Assembly: GCA_040223615.1 (NCBI GenBank)
Contig: JAVKFY010000066.1
Location: forward strand, 1 to 64,000
Direction: 5' to 3'
Source of the DNA: JAVKFY01 sp040223615
GTDB taxonomy: Bacteria > Pseudomonadota > Alphaproteobacteria > GCA-2731375
DNA length: 64,000 bases
Part shown: one piece after another, positions 1 through 7,638 of the stretch
Layout: each line of letters starts with the position of its first letter
Position numbering within the stretch: the first letter of the stretch is position 1
The notes under the pieces: generated by a model
What the model was told of the DNA's origin: nothing
Databases searched by the model: none
Seen by the model: the letters and a program-made list of their open reading frames with translations, nothing else
Translations under genes and position numbers: made by a program

Positions 1-48
1 GCGCAACCGCCTGAGCGGCAATAGGGAATCGACGATCACCGCAAGCTG

Positions 49-86
49 AACCGGACACCCGTGGACTTGATCCGGGCATCTTATGG
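49..86. repeat. Dispersed short repeat, copy A
   Basis: A 38-base segment that matches 9575-9612 with four mismatches. Its core is CCGTGGACTTGATCCGGGC. It overlaps the stop codon of the minus-strand hydrolase that ends at 81. Copy B likewise lies just beyond the 3' end of a minus-strand gene. A related core (GGACTTGATCCGGG) is in the inverted repeat at 62148-62230. I read it as a dispersed intergenic repeat of the REP kind; any function is unknown. Confidence 0.6.
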
Positions 87-881
87 CCGCGTTTCAAGGA
101 ACGGGTAGACCGCCGCCCACTGGTCGCGGTCCGGAATGCGGTGATCCTCGTCGAACAGTTTCAGTTCCACCGGCACCTTGCGCTTGCGCAGCGCCGCGGC
201 CAGCACTTGCGCCTGGCGTACCGGTGCGCGCTCGTCGTAGCGGCCGTGCAGGATCAGCGTGCGCGGCTTGTAGCGCGCGAGGTGATGCAATGGGGAACGC
301 AGGGCGAAGGCGCCCAGCGACAGCCCGGCCTCGCGGGCGATGTTCCGATCCAGGCGCGGATCGCCGCTCGGCATCGCCGCCGCGAGGTCGTAGATGCCGG
401 CCACCAGGATCACCGCGGCGAGCGAGGGTTCCCGCGTCGCCACCATGGCGCTGGCGATGGCGCCGCGACTGAAGCCGTAGAGCGCCAGCCGTTTCGCATC
501 GACCTGTTTCAGGCCGCGCAGGTGGTCCAGCGCGAGCCGGATCGCCGCCTGGGTCGTCGGGCCGGAAAAATCCGGCGGGCCATCCGAGCCACCGTAGCCC
601 GGCTGCGACACCGCCGCGGCAACGTAGCCGCGTCGCGCCAGCTCGTTCAGGCGTCCGTCATCGATATAGCCGCGCCCGCCCGGCCGCTTGCCGATCTGGT
701 GCCCGTGCACCAGCAGGATCGCCGGATGCGGGCCGGCCCCGCGCGGCATCTCGATGAACAGCTCGACCGCCCGCGCCGCTTGATCCGCACGGCCGGGCAG
801 CGACAGTTCGACGCGTTCGGCCGCCGGCGCGACGGCCGCGAAGAACGTGAATGTGACGACCAGAAGACAGCGAGCGATCAT
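81..881 (-). CDS. Secreted alpha/beta hydrolase (dienelactone hydrolase / prolyl-oligopeptidase type)
   Basis: A 266-residue serine hydrolase. Residues 1-20 are a hydrophobic signal peptide ending APA-A, so the enzyme is probably periplasmic. The alpha/beta hydrolase fold is shown by an oxyanion-loop motif LLVHGH (56-61), a nucleophile elbow GFSRG (136-140, Ser138), an acid in GRYDERAP (Asp216) and a C-terminal histidine in DEDH (His247), so the triad looks intact. The ATG is preceded on the minus strand by a short divergent region shared with typA. The substrate cannot be told from sequence; esterase, dienelactone hydrolase or peptidase activity are all possible. Confidence 0.8.
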   Translation of the reverse strand: MIARCLLVVTFTFFAAVAPAAERVELSLPGRADQAARAVELFIEMPRGAGPHPAILLVHGHQIGKRPGGRGYIDDGRLNELARRGYVAAAVSQPGYGGSDGPPDFSGPTTQAAIRLALDHLRGLKQVDAKRLALYGFSRGAIASAMVATREPSLAAVILVAGIYDLAAAMPSGDPRLDRNIAREAGLSLGAFALRSPLHHLARYKPRTLILHGRYDERAPVRQAQVLAAALRKRKVPVELKLFDEDHRIPDRDQWAAVYPFLETRP

Positions 882-910
882 CCGCGCATCCTAGCGCCCG
901 CCCACCGAGA

Positions 911-939
911 TTGACATTTGCCCGCCGCTGCCGCATGTG
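911..939 (+). promoter_or_regulatory. Possible sigma-70 promoter for typA
   Basis: A perfect -35 hexamer TTGACA lies at 911-916 in the region between the divergent hydrolase and typA genes. Seventeen bases downstream the -10 position (CATGTG) is a poor match. The -35 and its placement 61 bases before the ATG are suggestive, but the weak -10 keeps confidence low. Confidence 0.35.
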
Positions 940-976
940 AGCGCCCGTCGCCCCCAGAATCCCGAGCTTTGCAACG

Positions 977-2803
977 ATGTCGATCCGTAACATCGCGATC
1001 ATCGCGCACGTCGATCACGGCAAGACCACGCTGGTCGACGCGCTGTTCCGCCAGTCCGGCACCGTGCGCGCGAACCAGAACATGGCCGACCGCGTCATGG
1101 ACTCCAACGACCTGGAGCGCGAGCGCGGCATCACCATCCTGGCCAAGTGCACCTCGGTGCCGTGGAAAAGCACCAAGATCAACATCGTCGACACGCCGGG
1201 CCACCAGGATTTCGGCGGCGAGGTGGAGCGCGTGCTGCGCATGGTCGACGGCGTGCTGCTGCTGGTCGACGCGGCGGAAGGGCCGATGCCGCAGACCAAG
1301 TTCGTCACCTCCAAGGCGCTGGCGCTGGGCCTGCGGCCGGTGGTGGTGATCAACAAGGTCGACCGCTCCGACGCCCGCCCGCACGAGGTGGTGAACGAGG
1401 TCTTCGACCTGTTCGCCCTGCTCGACGCGAGCGAGGAACAGCTCGACTTTCCGGTGCTGTTCGCCGCCGCCCGCGACGGCTGGGCCAGCGCGACGCCCGA
1501 GCAGCCGACCGACAACCTGCACGCCCTGTTCGACCTGATCCTGGACCACGTGCCCGAGCCCGAGGTGCAGCCCGACGCGCCGTTCGCCATGCTGGTGACG
1601 ATGCTGGACGCCGATCCGTATCTCGGCCGCGTTCTCACCGGCCGGGTCGAGGCCGGCACGCTGCACGTGAACGAACAGATCAAGGCGCTGCACGGCGGCG
1701 ACGGCAAGATCGTCGAGCGTGCCCGGGTCACCAAGCTGCTGGCCTTCCACGGCACCGAGCGCCGGCCGGTCGAGACCGCCGAGGCCGGCGACATCGTCGC
1801 CGTCGCCGGCCTGGTCGACGCCACCGTCGCCGACACGCTGTGCGTGCCCGAGGTCAGCCAGCCGATCGTCGCGCCGCTGATCGATCCACCGACCCTGGCC
1901 ATGACCTTCTCGATCAATGACTCGCCGCTCGCCGGCCGCGACGGCGACAAGGTCACCAGCCGGCTGATCCGCGCCCGCCTGATGCGCGAGGCCGAGGGCA
2001 ACGTCGCCATCAAGGTCTCGGAGACGCCGGAAGGCGACGCCTACGAGGTCGCCGGGCGCGGCGAGCTGCAGCTCGGCGTGCTGGTCGAGACCATGCGCCG
2101 CGAGGGATTCGAGCTCTCCGTGAGCCGGCCGCGCGTGCTGTTCCGCAACAATCCCACGACCGGCCAGCGCGAGGAGCCGATCGAGGAAGTGGTGATCGAC
2201 GTCGACGACGAACATAGCGGCATCGTGGTGGAGAAGATGGCCACCCGGCGCGGCGAGATGACCGAGATGCGCCCGTCCGGCGGCGGCAAGACCCGGATCA
2301 GTTTCCTGGCCCCGGCACGCGGCCTGATCGGCTATCACGGCGAATTCCTGACCGACACCCGCGGCACCGGCATCATGCACCGGCTGTTCCACAGCTACGG
2401 CCCGTTTCGCGGCCCGATCAGCGCGCGTCGCCACGGCGTGATGATCTCCAACGCCAGCGGCCCGGCGGTGGCCTACGCGCTGTGGAACCTGGAAGAGCGC
2501 GGCCGGATGCTGATCGAGCCCGGCGCGCAGGTCTATCCCGGCATGGTCATCGGCGAGCACGCCAAGGGTAACGACCTGGAGGTCAACCCGTTGAAGGGCA
2601 AGCAGCTCACCAATATCCGCGCCGCCGGCAAGGACGAGGCGGTGAAGCTGACCACGCCGATGCGGCTCGGCCTGGAGGAGACGCTGGCCTACATCAACGA
2701 CGACGAGCTGGTCGAGGTCACGCCCAAGCACCTGCGCATCCGCAAGCAGTTGCTCGACCCGCACGAGCGCAAGCGCGCCAGGCGCGCCGCCGCCGACGGC
2801 TGA
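977..2803 (+). CDS. typA: Translational GTPase TypA/BipA
   Basis: A 608-residue ribosome-binding GTPase of the EF-G family, involved in 50S assembly and translation under stress. The length matches E. coli BipA (about 607). The G domain is intact: G1 AHVDHGKT (10-17), switch I RGITI (50-54), G3 DTPGH (72-76), G4 NKVD (126-129). The rest follows the family: a beta-barrel domain 2, EF-G-like domains III and V (GRGELQLGVL segment), and the TypA-specific C-terminal domain with GTGIM and KGKQLTNIR motifs. The ATG lacks a clear Shine-Dalgarno, but it is the natural family start (MSIRNIAIIAHVDHGKT). It stands alone, with hairpins after it. Confidence 0.97.
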   Translation: MSIRNIAIIAHVDHGKTTLVDALFRQSGTVRANQNMADRVMDSNDLERERGITILAKCTSVPWKSTKINIVDTPGHQDFGGEVERVLRMVDGVLLLVDAAEGPMPQTKFVTSKALALGLRPVVVINKVDRSDARPHEVVNEVFDLFALLDASEEQLDFPVLFAAARDGWASATPEQPTDNLHALFDLILDHVPEPEVQPDAPFAMLVTMLDADPYLGRVLTGRVEAGTLHVNEQIKALHGGDGKIVERARVTKLLAFHGTERRPVETAEAGDIVAVAGLVDATVADTLCVPEVSQPIVAPLIDPPTLAMTFSINDSPLAGRDGDKVTSRLIRARLMREAEGNVAIKVSETPEGDAYEVAGRGELQLGVLVETMRREGFELSVSRPRVLFRNNPTTGQREEPIEEVVIDVDDEHSGIVVEKMATRRGEMTEMRPSGGGKTRISFLAPARGLIGYHGEFLTDTRGTGIMHRLFHSYGPFRGPISARRHGVMISNASGPAVAYALWNLEERGRMLIEPGAQVYPGMVIGEHAKGNDLEVNPLKGKQLTNIRAAGKDEAVKLTTPMRLGLEETLAYINDDELVEVTPKHLRIRKQLLDPHERKRARRAAADG

Positions 2804-2815
2804 GCATTGTCCAGA

Positions 2816-2840
2816 ACACCGCACTGCAACAAAGCGGTGT
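2816..2840 (+). terminator. Hairpin 12 bases after typA
   Basis: ACACCGC (2816-2822) and GCGGTGT (2834-2840) form a perfect 7-bp stem with an 11-base A-rich loop. No T-run follows, so intrinsic termination is uncertain. The dyad could instead be an operator for the liv operon downstream. Confidence 0.35.
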
Positions 2841-2894
2841 ACTGGTCAGCCGATCCCGGCCAGAATAGGCGCGACAAGGATCGGGGGTCCTTCT

Positions 2895-2923
2895 GAGGGA
2901 CGGCGCGCAAAGTCGCCGCCCTC
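2895..2923 (+). terminator. Hairpin upstream of the first liv operon
   Basis: GAGGG-A-CGGCG (2895-2905) pairs with CGCCG-CCCTC (2914-2923), giving 5+5 base pairs with one bulged A and an 8-base loop. It sits 28 bases before the binding-protein ATG, just ahead of its ribosome site (GGGAGG at 2939-2944). It may end typA transcripts or lie in the 5' leader of the liv mRNA. Confidence 0.35.
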
Positions 2924-2951
2924 ATTCGCATGTCTTTAGGGAGGCAATAAA

Positions 2952-4256
2952 ATGAACCATGTGAAATGGCTCATCGGCGGTCTCGCCGCATCGGCCATGG
3001 CGCTCGCCGCCAGCGCCGGCGTGGCGCAGGACAAGACCGTCAAGATGAGCGTCGTGTCGTTCCTGTCCGGGCCGGGTGCCGGACCGTTCGGCGTGCCGGG
3101 CCGCAATGGCGCGGAACTGATCATCGCGGCGATCAACGCCGGCCAGCTGCCAGCGCCGTACGACAAGCCCGGCCTGGCCGGTGCCATGATCGACGTTGAG
3201 TATGTCGACGAATCCGGCGGCAACACCAAGGTCGTCGCCGAGTACCGCAACATGGTGCAGAAGCGCGGCGCCGACGTCGTGGTCGGCTACGTCTCGTCCG
3301 GTTCCTGCGCCGCGCTGGCGCCGGTGATCGACGAGTTGAAGAAGCTCACCGTGCTGGCGGTCTGCGGCACACCGCGGATCTTCGAGGAATCGGACCGCAC
3401 CCACGTGTTCCGCACCATGGGCCACGCCACCGGCGACAACGTCGCGGCGGCGCACTACGTGAAGGAAAAATTCCCCGACGTGAAGAAATACGTCGGCATC
3501 AACCAGAACTATGCCTGGGGCCAGGATTCCTGGCGTGACTTCGACCTCGGCATGAAGGCGCTGGTCGAGGGCGCGACCCCGTCCGACAAGGTGCAGTGGC
3601 CGAAGCTGTTTCAGGGCCAGTACGGCACCGAGATCTCGGCGCTGCTGCTCGACGACGCCCAGCTGATCCACTCCAGCTTCTGGGACGGCGATCTTGAGTC
3701 GTTCATCTTCCAGGGCACCACCCGCGGTATCTTCCAGAAGAAGAAGGTGCTGATGACGGTCGCCGGCACCGCCGCCTACCGGCTCGGCAAGCGCATGCCT
3801 GAGGGCATCATCCTCGGCGCCCGCGGCCCCTACGGCGTTCTGGTCCGCGACAACGACTCGCCGCTCAATAGCTGGTTCGTGCAGGCCTATTTCGACCGCT
3901 ACGGCACCTATCCGTCGGGCCCGCCCTACCAGTACGCGCAGGCGATCCTCGGCCTGAAGGCGGCCTACGACAAGGCCGGCGAGGCGGCCGGTGGTTTCCC
4001 GACCCAGGATCAGGTGATCGCCGCATTCAAGGGCTCGACCTTCGAGTCGCTCGCCGGCACCGTGAAGATGGCGCTCGGCAATGGCCACCAGGCGATCACC
4101 GAGAACGGCTACGGCATCACCAAGTACGACGCCGACAAGGGCGAGGTGACGGTGACGGACGTTAAGTTCTATCCGGCCGAGTGCGTCTTGCCGCCGGCCG
4201 GCACCGACTCCGTCTCCTGGATCGAAGGCGGCATGAAGGGCGCGAAGTGCAACTGA
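2952..4256 (+). CDS. Liv-type ABC transporter substrate-binding protein (cluster 1)
   Basis: A 434-residue periplasmic binding protein (type 1 periplasmic fold, LivK/LivJ family) that would deliver a substrate to the permeases encoded next. Residues 1-25 form a signal peptide ending AGVA before QDKTVKMS. The N-terminal half keeps the family pattern SFLSGPGAGPFG plus a NGAELIIAAIN helix, and DESGGNTKVVAEYRNMV resembles the second lobe entry. It starts at an ATG seven bases after a strong GGGAGG site. It is first in a five-gene importer operon and is followed by a strong hairpin, so the binding protein is probably made in excess. The substrate is unknown; this family handles amino acids, amides, urea and aromatic acids. 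Confidence 0.9.
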   Translation: MNHVKWLIGGLAASAMALAASAGVAQDKTVKMSVVSFLSGPGAGPFGVPGRNGAELIIAAINAGQLPAPYDKPGLAGAMIDVEYVDESGGNTKVVAEYRNMVQKRGADVVVGYVSSGSCAALAPVIDELKKLTVLAVCGTPRIFEESDRTHVFRTMGHATGDNVAAAHYVKEKFPDVKKYVGINQNYAWGQDSWRDFDLGMKALVEGATPSDKVQWPKLFQGQYGTEISALLLDDAQLIHSSFWDGDLESFIFQGTTRGIFQKKKVLMTVAGTAAYRLGKRMPEGIILGARGPYGVLVRDNDSPLNSWFVQAYFDRYGTYPSGPPYQYAQAILGLKAAYDKAGEAAGGFPTQDQVIAAFKGSTFESLAGTVKMALGNGHQAITENGYGITKYDADKGEVTVTDVKFYPAECVLPPAGTDSVSWIEGGMKGAKCN

Positions 4257-4287
4257 TCGGGTTGTAACCGCCCATTTGAGCAAACGA

Positions 4288-4313
4288 CCGGAGGCGGTTT
4301 CGGCCGCCTCCGG
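4288..4313 (+). promoter_or_regulatory. Strong intercistronic hairpin after binding-protein gene
   Basis: CCGGAGGCGG (4288-4297) and CCGCCTCCGG (4304-4313) form a perfect 10-bp stem with loop TTTCGG. There is no T-run. Between a binding-protein gene and its permease genes, such hairpins usually protect the upstream mRNA and reduce downstream expression. The second liv cluster has an analogous hairpin at 39012-39038. Confidence 0.6.
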
Positions 4314-4347
4314 GACTTGCCTCGACCACCGCGAGTAAACCTGCGCG

Positions 4348-5244
4348 ATGCAAACCGCCATCACTATCCTGTTGGACGGGCTGGTCTTTTCGTCCTACCT
4401 GTTCATCGTTTCCGTCGGCCTGACGGTCATCTTCGGGGTCATGAAGATCCTGAACGTGACGCATGGCTCGTTCTACGCCTGGGGCGCCTACGCCGCGGCT
4501 TTCCTGATTGGCGTCGCGTTCGACGCCGGTTGGCCCGACTGGCTCGGCTTCGTCGCCATCTTCGCCGCCGCCATCGCCGTCGGGCTGGTGCTCGGGCTGA
4601 TCCTGGAGCGCGGCATCCTGCGCTTCATGTACCACCGCGACGAGGTGCTGATCGTGCTGGCCACCTTCGGCACCTTCCTGGTGCTGGAGGACGTGATCCT
4701 GCTGGTGTTCGGCGTCGACCCGTATTTCGCCTACCAGCCGATGATGCTGCTGGGCGCGTCCGAGATCGGCGGCGTCAGCCGCGACAATTACTCTTTGTCG
4801 CTGATCGCCCTGGCGCTGGTCGTCGCGCTGGTGTGCTGGCTCGGACTGGTGAAGACCAGATGGGGCAAGATCCTGCGCGCGGTGATCTTCGACCGCGAGA
4901 TGGCCGAGTCGATGGGCATCAACGTCACCATGGTCTACATCGTCACCTTCGTGATCGGCGCCATGCTGGGCGCGCTCGGCGGTGCCTACATTTCGCCGAC
5001 CGTGTCGGTGGCGCCCGGCTTCGGCATCGACGTCATCGTGCTGTCCTTCGCCGTGGTGGTGATCGGCGGCATGGGCTCGATCCCCGGCGCCATCATCGGC
5101 GCGCTTGCCGTCGGCCTGTCGCGCGCCCTGGCGGTGCACGAGGCGCCGCAACTTGAGCTGTTCGTGATCTATGCGGTGATGGCGGTGGTGCTGGTGTTCC
5201 GGCCGGAGGGGCTGTTCGCCCCGGCCAAGCCGAGGAAAATCTAG
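4348..5244 (+). CDS. Liv-type ABC transporter permease, LivH family (cluster 1)
   Basis: A 298-residue inner-membrane permease with about eight hydrophobic segments. LivH hallmarks include the N-terminal GLTVIFGVMKILNVTHGSFY stretch, the cytoplasmic loop RAVIFDREMAESMGINV (ATPase-coupling EAA-like region), and the C-terminal GGMGSIPGAIIGAL motif. E. coli LivH is about 308 residues. It follows the hairpin after the binding-protein gene and is separated from the LivM gene by only three bases, so the two are translated together. Confidence 0.92.
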   Translation: MQTAITILLDGLVFSSYLFIVSVGLTVIFGVMKILNVTHGSFYAWGAYAAAFLIGVAFDAGWPDWLGFVAIFAAAIAVGLVLGLILERGILRFMYHRDEVLIVLATFGTFLVLEDVILLVFGVDPYFAYQPMMLLGASEIGGVSRDNYSLSLIALALVVALVCWLGLVKTRWGKILRAVIFDREMAESMGINVTMVYIVTFVIGAMLGALGGAYISPTVSVAPGFGIDVIVLSFAVVVIGGMGSIPGAIIGALAVGLSRALAVHEAPQLELFVIYAVMAVVLVFRPEGLFAPAKPRKI

Positions 5245-5247
5245 GCC

Positions 5248-6195
5248 ATGTGGCGCGACAAGACGATCGTCGGGCTCACCATCGCGGCGGTGGTCGTGGT
5301 GGTGGTGTCCTTCTTCCTGCCTAGTTGGCTGCTGAACCAGGCGCTTTTCGGCTTCGCCCGCGCGCTGGCGGTGCTCGGCCTGATGGTGCTGTGGCGCACC
5401 GGCCTGGTCAGCTTCGGCCACGCGCTCTACTTCGGCGGCGGCGCCTATGCCGCCGCGCTGCTCAGCCGCTACTACGAGGTCACCGATTTCTTCGTGCTGC
5501 TGCTCGCCGGCATGATCGCGACGACCTTCGTCGGCTTCGTGCTCGGCTTCATCATCCGGCGCTATCGCGACATCTTCTTCGCCATGCTGAGCCTGGCCTT
5601 CTCGATGATCCTGTACGGCGTGCTGGTGAAGACCGAGGTGCTGGGCTCGACCGACGGTTTCGCCGTCTCCAGCCCGACCTTCCTGTTCTACGCGCCGGAG
5701 CCCGGCGACGAAGCCAAGCAGGCCCTGTTCGTGGCGTTGGTGATCGCCGGCTGGATCGCCGCCGTCCTGGTGCAGATGTACCTGAACTCGACCCTCGGCC
5801 GACTCACCACGGCGATCCGCGACAACGAGATCCGGGTCGAGTATCTCGGCTTCTCCGCCGAGCACGCGATCCACGTGAAATACGTCATGTCGGCAGCACT
5901 GGCCGGTGCCGGCGGCGCCTTCATGGCGATGTCGCTGGGCCAGGTCGATCCCGACTCGATGGTCAACTGGACCGCGTCGGGCGAGCTGGTCTTCGTCACC
6001 ATCCTGTCCGGTCCCGGCTCGGTCGCCGCCCCGTTCATCGGCTCGCTGCTGTTCGAGCTGCTGCGCACCTACGCGGTGGAGTTCCTGCCGCATAGCTGGC
6101 AGATCATCGTCGGCGCCACGCTGCTGATCGTGATCTTCTTCCTGCCGGGCGGCGTCTGGTCGCTGCTCGGCCGGTTGCGCCGGGCCGAGGGCTGA
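5248..6195 (+). CDS. Liv-type ABC transporter permease, LivM family (cluster 1)
   Basis: A 315-residue membrane permease, partner of the preceding LivH-type protein. Hydrophobic segments run throughout. The family motifs are GLVSFGHALYFGGGAYAAAL near residue 50 and a coupling loop around TAIRDNEIRVEYLG near residue 190, followed by AGAGGAFMAM and GPGSVAAPFIGSLLFELLR. It starts three bases after the LivH stop codon and ends two bases before the LivG ATG. Confidence 0.92.
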   Translation: MWRDKTIVGLTIAAVVVVVVSFFLPSWLLNQALFGFARALAVLGLMVLWRTGLVSFGHALYFGGGAYAAALLSRYYEVTDFFVLLLAGMIATTFVGFVLGFIIRRYRDIFFAMLSLAFSMILYGVLVKTEVLGSTDGFAVSSPTFLFYAPEPGDEAKQALFVALVIAGWIAAVLVQMYLNSTLGRLTTAIRDNEIRVEYLGFSAEHAIHVKYVMSAALAGAGGAFMAMSLGQVDPDSMVNWTASGELVFVTILSGPGSVAAPFIGSLLFELLRTYAVEFLPHSWQIIVGATLLIVIFFLPGGVWSLLGRLRRAEG

Positions 6196-6197
6196 GC

Positions 6198-6980
6198 ATG
6201 GCGCCGATCCTCGAAGTCCAGAACCTGCAGAAGACCTTCGGCGCCGTGGTCGCGGCCAAGGATATCAACGTCGACGTCGAGCCCGGCGAGATCGTCGGCA
6301 TCCTCGGCGCCAACGGCGCCGGCAAGACCACCTTCGTCAACATGGTCACCGGCTACCTGAAGCCGTCGGCCGGCACGATCAAGTTCCAGGGCCGCGACAT
6401 CACCGGGCTGGCGCCGCGCAAGGTGACGATGACCGGCATCGGCCGCTCGTTCCAGGTCAGCCAGGTGTTCATGACCTTGAGCGTGTTCGAGAACCTGCTG
6501 ACCGCGCTGGCCATCGCCCAAAGCCCCGGCACCTCGATGCTGCGCCCGCTGCGCCGGCCGGAGCTGATCGCCGAGTGCGAGGCGACGCTCGCGCGCTACG
6601 GCATCGCCGACCAGCGCGACCAGCCGGCCAGCCAGCTCTCCCAGGGCGCGCGCAAGCTGCTCGACATCGCCATGGCGATGGTCTCCAAGCCGAAGATCCT
6701 GCTGCTCGACGAACCCACCAGCGGCATCAGCGTGGAGGAGAAGTTTCCGCTGATGGACCGGGTGATGGAGGCGCTGAAAGCCGCCAACGTCACCGTGCTG
6801 TTCATCGAGCACGACATGGAGATCATCGAGCGCTATGTCAGCCGCGTGCTGGCCTTCTACCAGGGCGAGGTCATCTGCGACGCGCCCCCGGCCGAGGCGC
6901 TGGCCGACGCCAAGGTGCAGGAGTTCGTCATCGGCACTGAGGTACACCGCGAAACCCACGGGGGTACCGTCGATGCTTGA
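6198..6980 (+). CDS. Liv-type ABC transporter ATPase, LivG family (cluster 1)
   Basis: A 260-residue cytoplasmic ATPase energising the cluster-1 importer. Walker A GANGAGKT is at 37-44, the signature LSQGA at 147-151 (Gln-Gly in place of the usual Gly-Gly-Gln), Walker B LLLDEPTSG at 168-176, and the switch His is in EHDME (His205). LivG-type insertions lie between Walker A and signature. The last 8 bases overlap the start of the LivF gene. Confidence 0.92.
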   Translation: MAPILEVQNLQKTFGAVVAAKDINVDVEPGEIVGILGANGAGKTTFVNMVTGYLKPSAGTIKFQGRDITGLAPRKVTMTGIGRSFQVSQVFMTLSVFENLLTALAIAQSPGTSMLRPLRRPELIAECEATLARYGIADQRDQPASQLSQGARKLLDIAMAMVSKPKILLLDEPTSGISVEEKFPLMDRVMEALKAANVTVLFIEHDMEIIERYVSRVLAFYQGEVICDAPPAEALADAKVQEFVIGTEVHRETHGGTVDA

Positions 6981-7623
6981 GGTCCGCGGCTTGGACGTGA
7001 ATATCGGCCCGGTGCCGATCCTGCGCGGCGTCTCGATGGAAGTGCCGCCAGGCGCCATGGTCGGCCTGATCGGTCGCAACGGTGCCGGCAAGACCACGCT
7101 GCTGCGCTCGATCATGGGCCTGCTGAATAAACAGGCCGGCAGCATCGGATTCGACGGCGCCGACGTGACCAACGCCGCCAGCCATCGCCGCGCCCATCTC
7201 GGCATCGGCTACATGCCCGAGGATCGCCGCCTGGTCCCGGACATGAGCGCGGAGGAGAATATCCTGGTCCCGGTCTGGTCGACCGGCCAGAAGGGCTTCA
7301 ACGAGCGGCTGGACTGGATCTACCAGCTCATGCCGGAGATCAAGGAGTTCCGCGACCGCGGCGCGACGCAACTCTCCGGCGGCCAGCAGAAGATGGTGGC
7401 GCTGGGCCGGGCGCTGATCGCCGGCACCCGCCTGCTGCTGCTCGACGAGCCGACCGAGGGCATCGCCCCGGTGCTGGCCCAGCGCATGGGCCAGGTGATG
7501 GCCGACCTGAAGACCGCGGGCCAGTCGGTGCTGGTGGCCGAGAGCAACGAGAAACACATCGCCAACGTCATAACGAAAACCTACGTCATCGAGCGCGGCA
7601 GCGTCGTCGAGCTGCAGCGCTAA
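6973..7623 (+). CDS. Liv-type ABC transporter ATPase, LivF family (cluster 1)
   Basis: A 216-residue ATPase, somewhat shorter than typical LivF (about 235). Walker A GRNGAGKT is at 34-41, signature LSGGQ at 134-138 and Walker B LLLLDEP at 154-160. The region of the switch histidine reads VAESNEKHI; LivF proteins commonly have Gln-Asn here, so its lack is not a defect. I chose the ATG at 6973 (MLEVRGLDV) because it matches the family start and overlaps the LivG end by 8 bases. The longer frame upstream is only LivG read in another frame. The TPP-enzyme gene starts 15 bases later. Confidence 0.9.
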   Translation: MLEVRGLDVNIGPVPILRGVSMEVPPGAMVGLIGRNGAGKTTLLRSIMGLLNKQAGSIGFDGADVTNAASHRRAHLGIGYMPEDRRLVPDMSAEENILVPVWSTGQKGFNERLDWIYQLMPEIKEFRDRGATQLSGGQQKMVALGRALIAGTRLLLLDEPTEGIAPVLAQRMGQVMADLKTAGQSVLVAESNEKHIANVITKTYVIERGSVVELQR

Positions 7624-7638
7624 GCTGGAGACGACATC

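Noticed and set aside
878..2824. Long antisense open frame (over 600 codons) opposite typA
   Set aside because: It is rich in His/Arg/Ala/Gly low-complexity composition typical of the reverse strand of a GC-biased gene, and typA on the other strand is certain.
4162..6093. Long antisense open frame opposite the first liv permeases
   Set aside because: Its Asp/His/Gln/Arg-rich translation is the usual mirror of hydrophobic GC-rich permease codons; it has no domain and no ribosome site.
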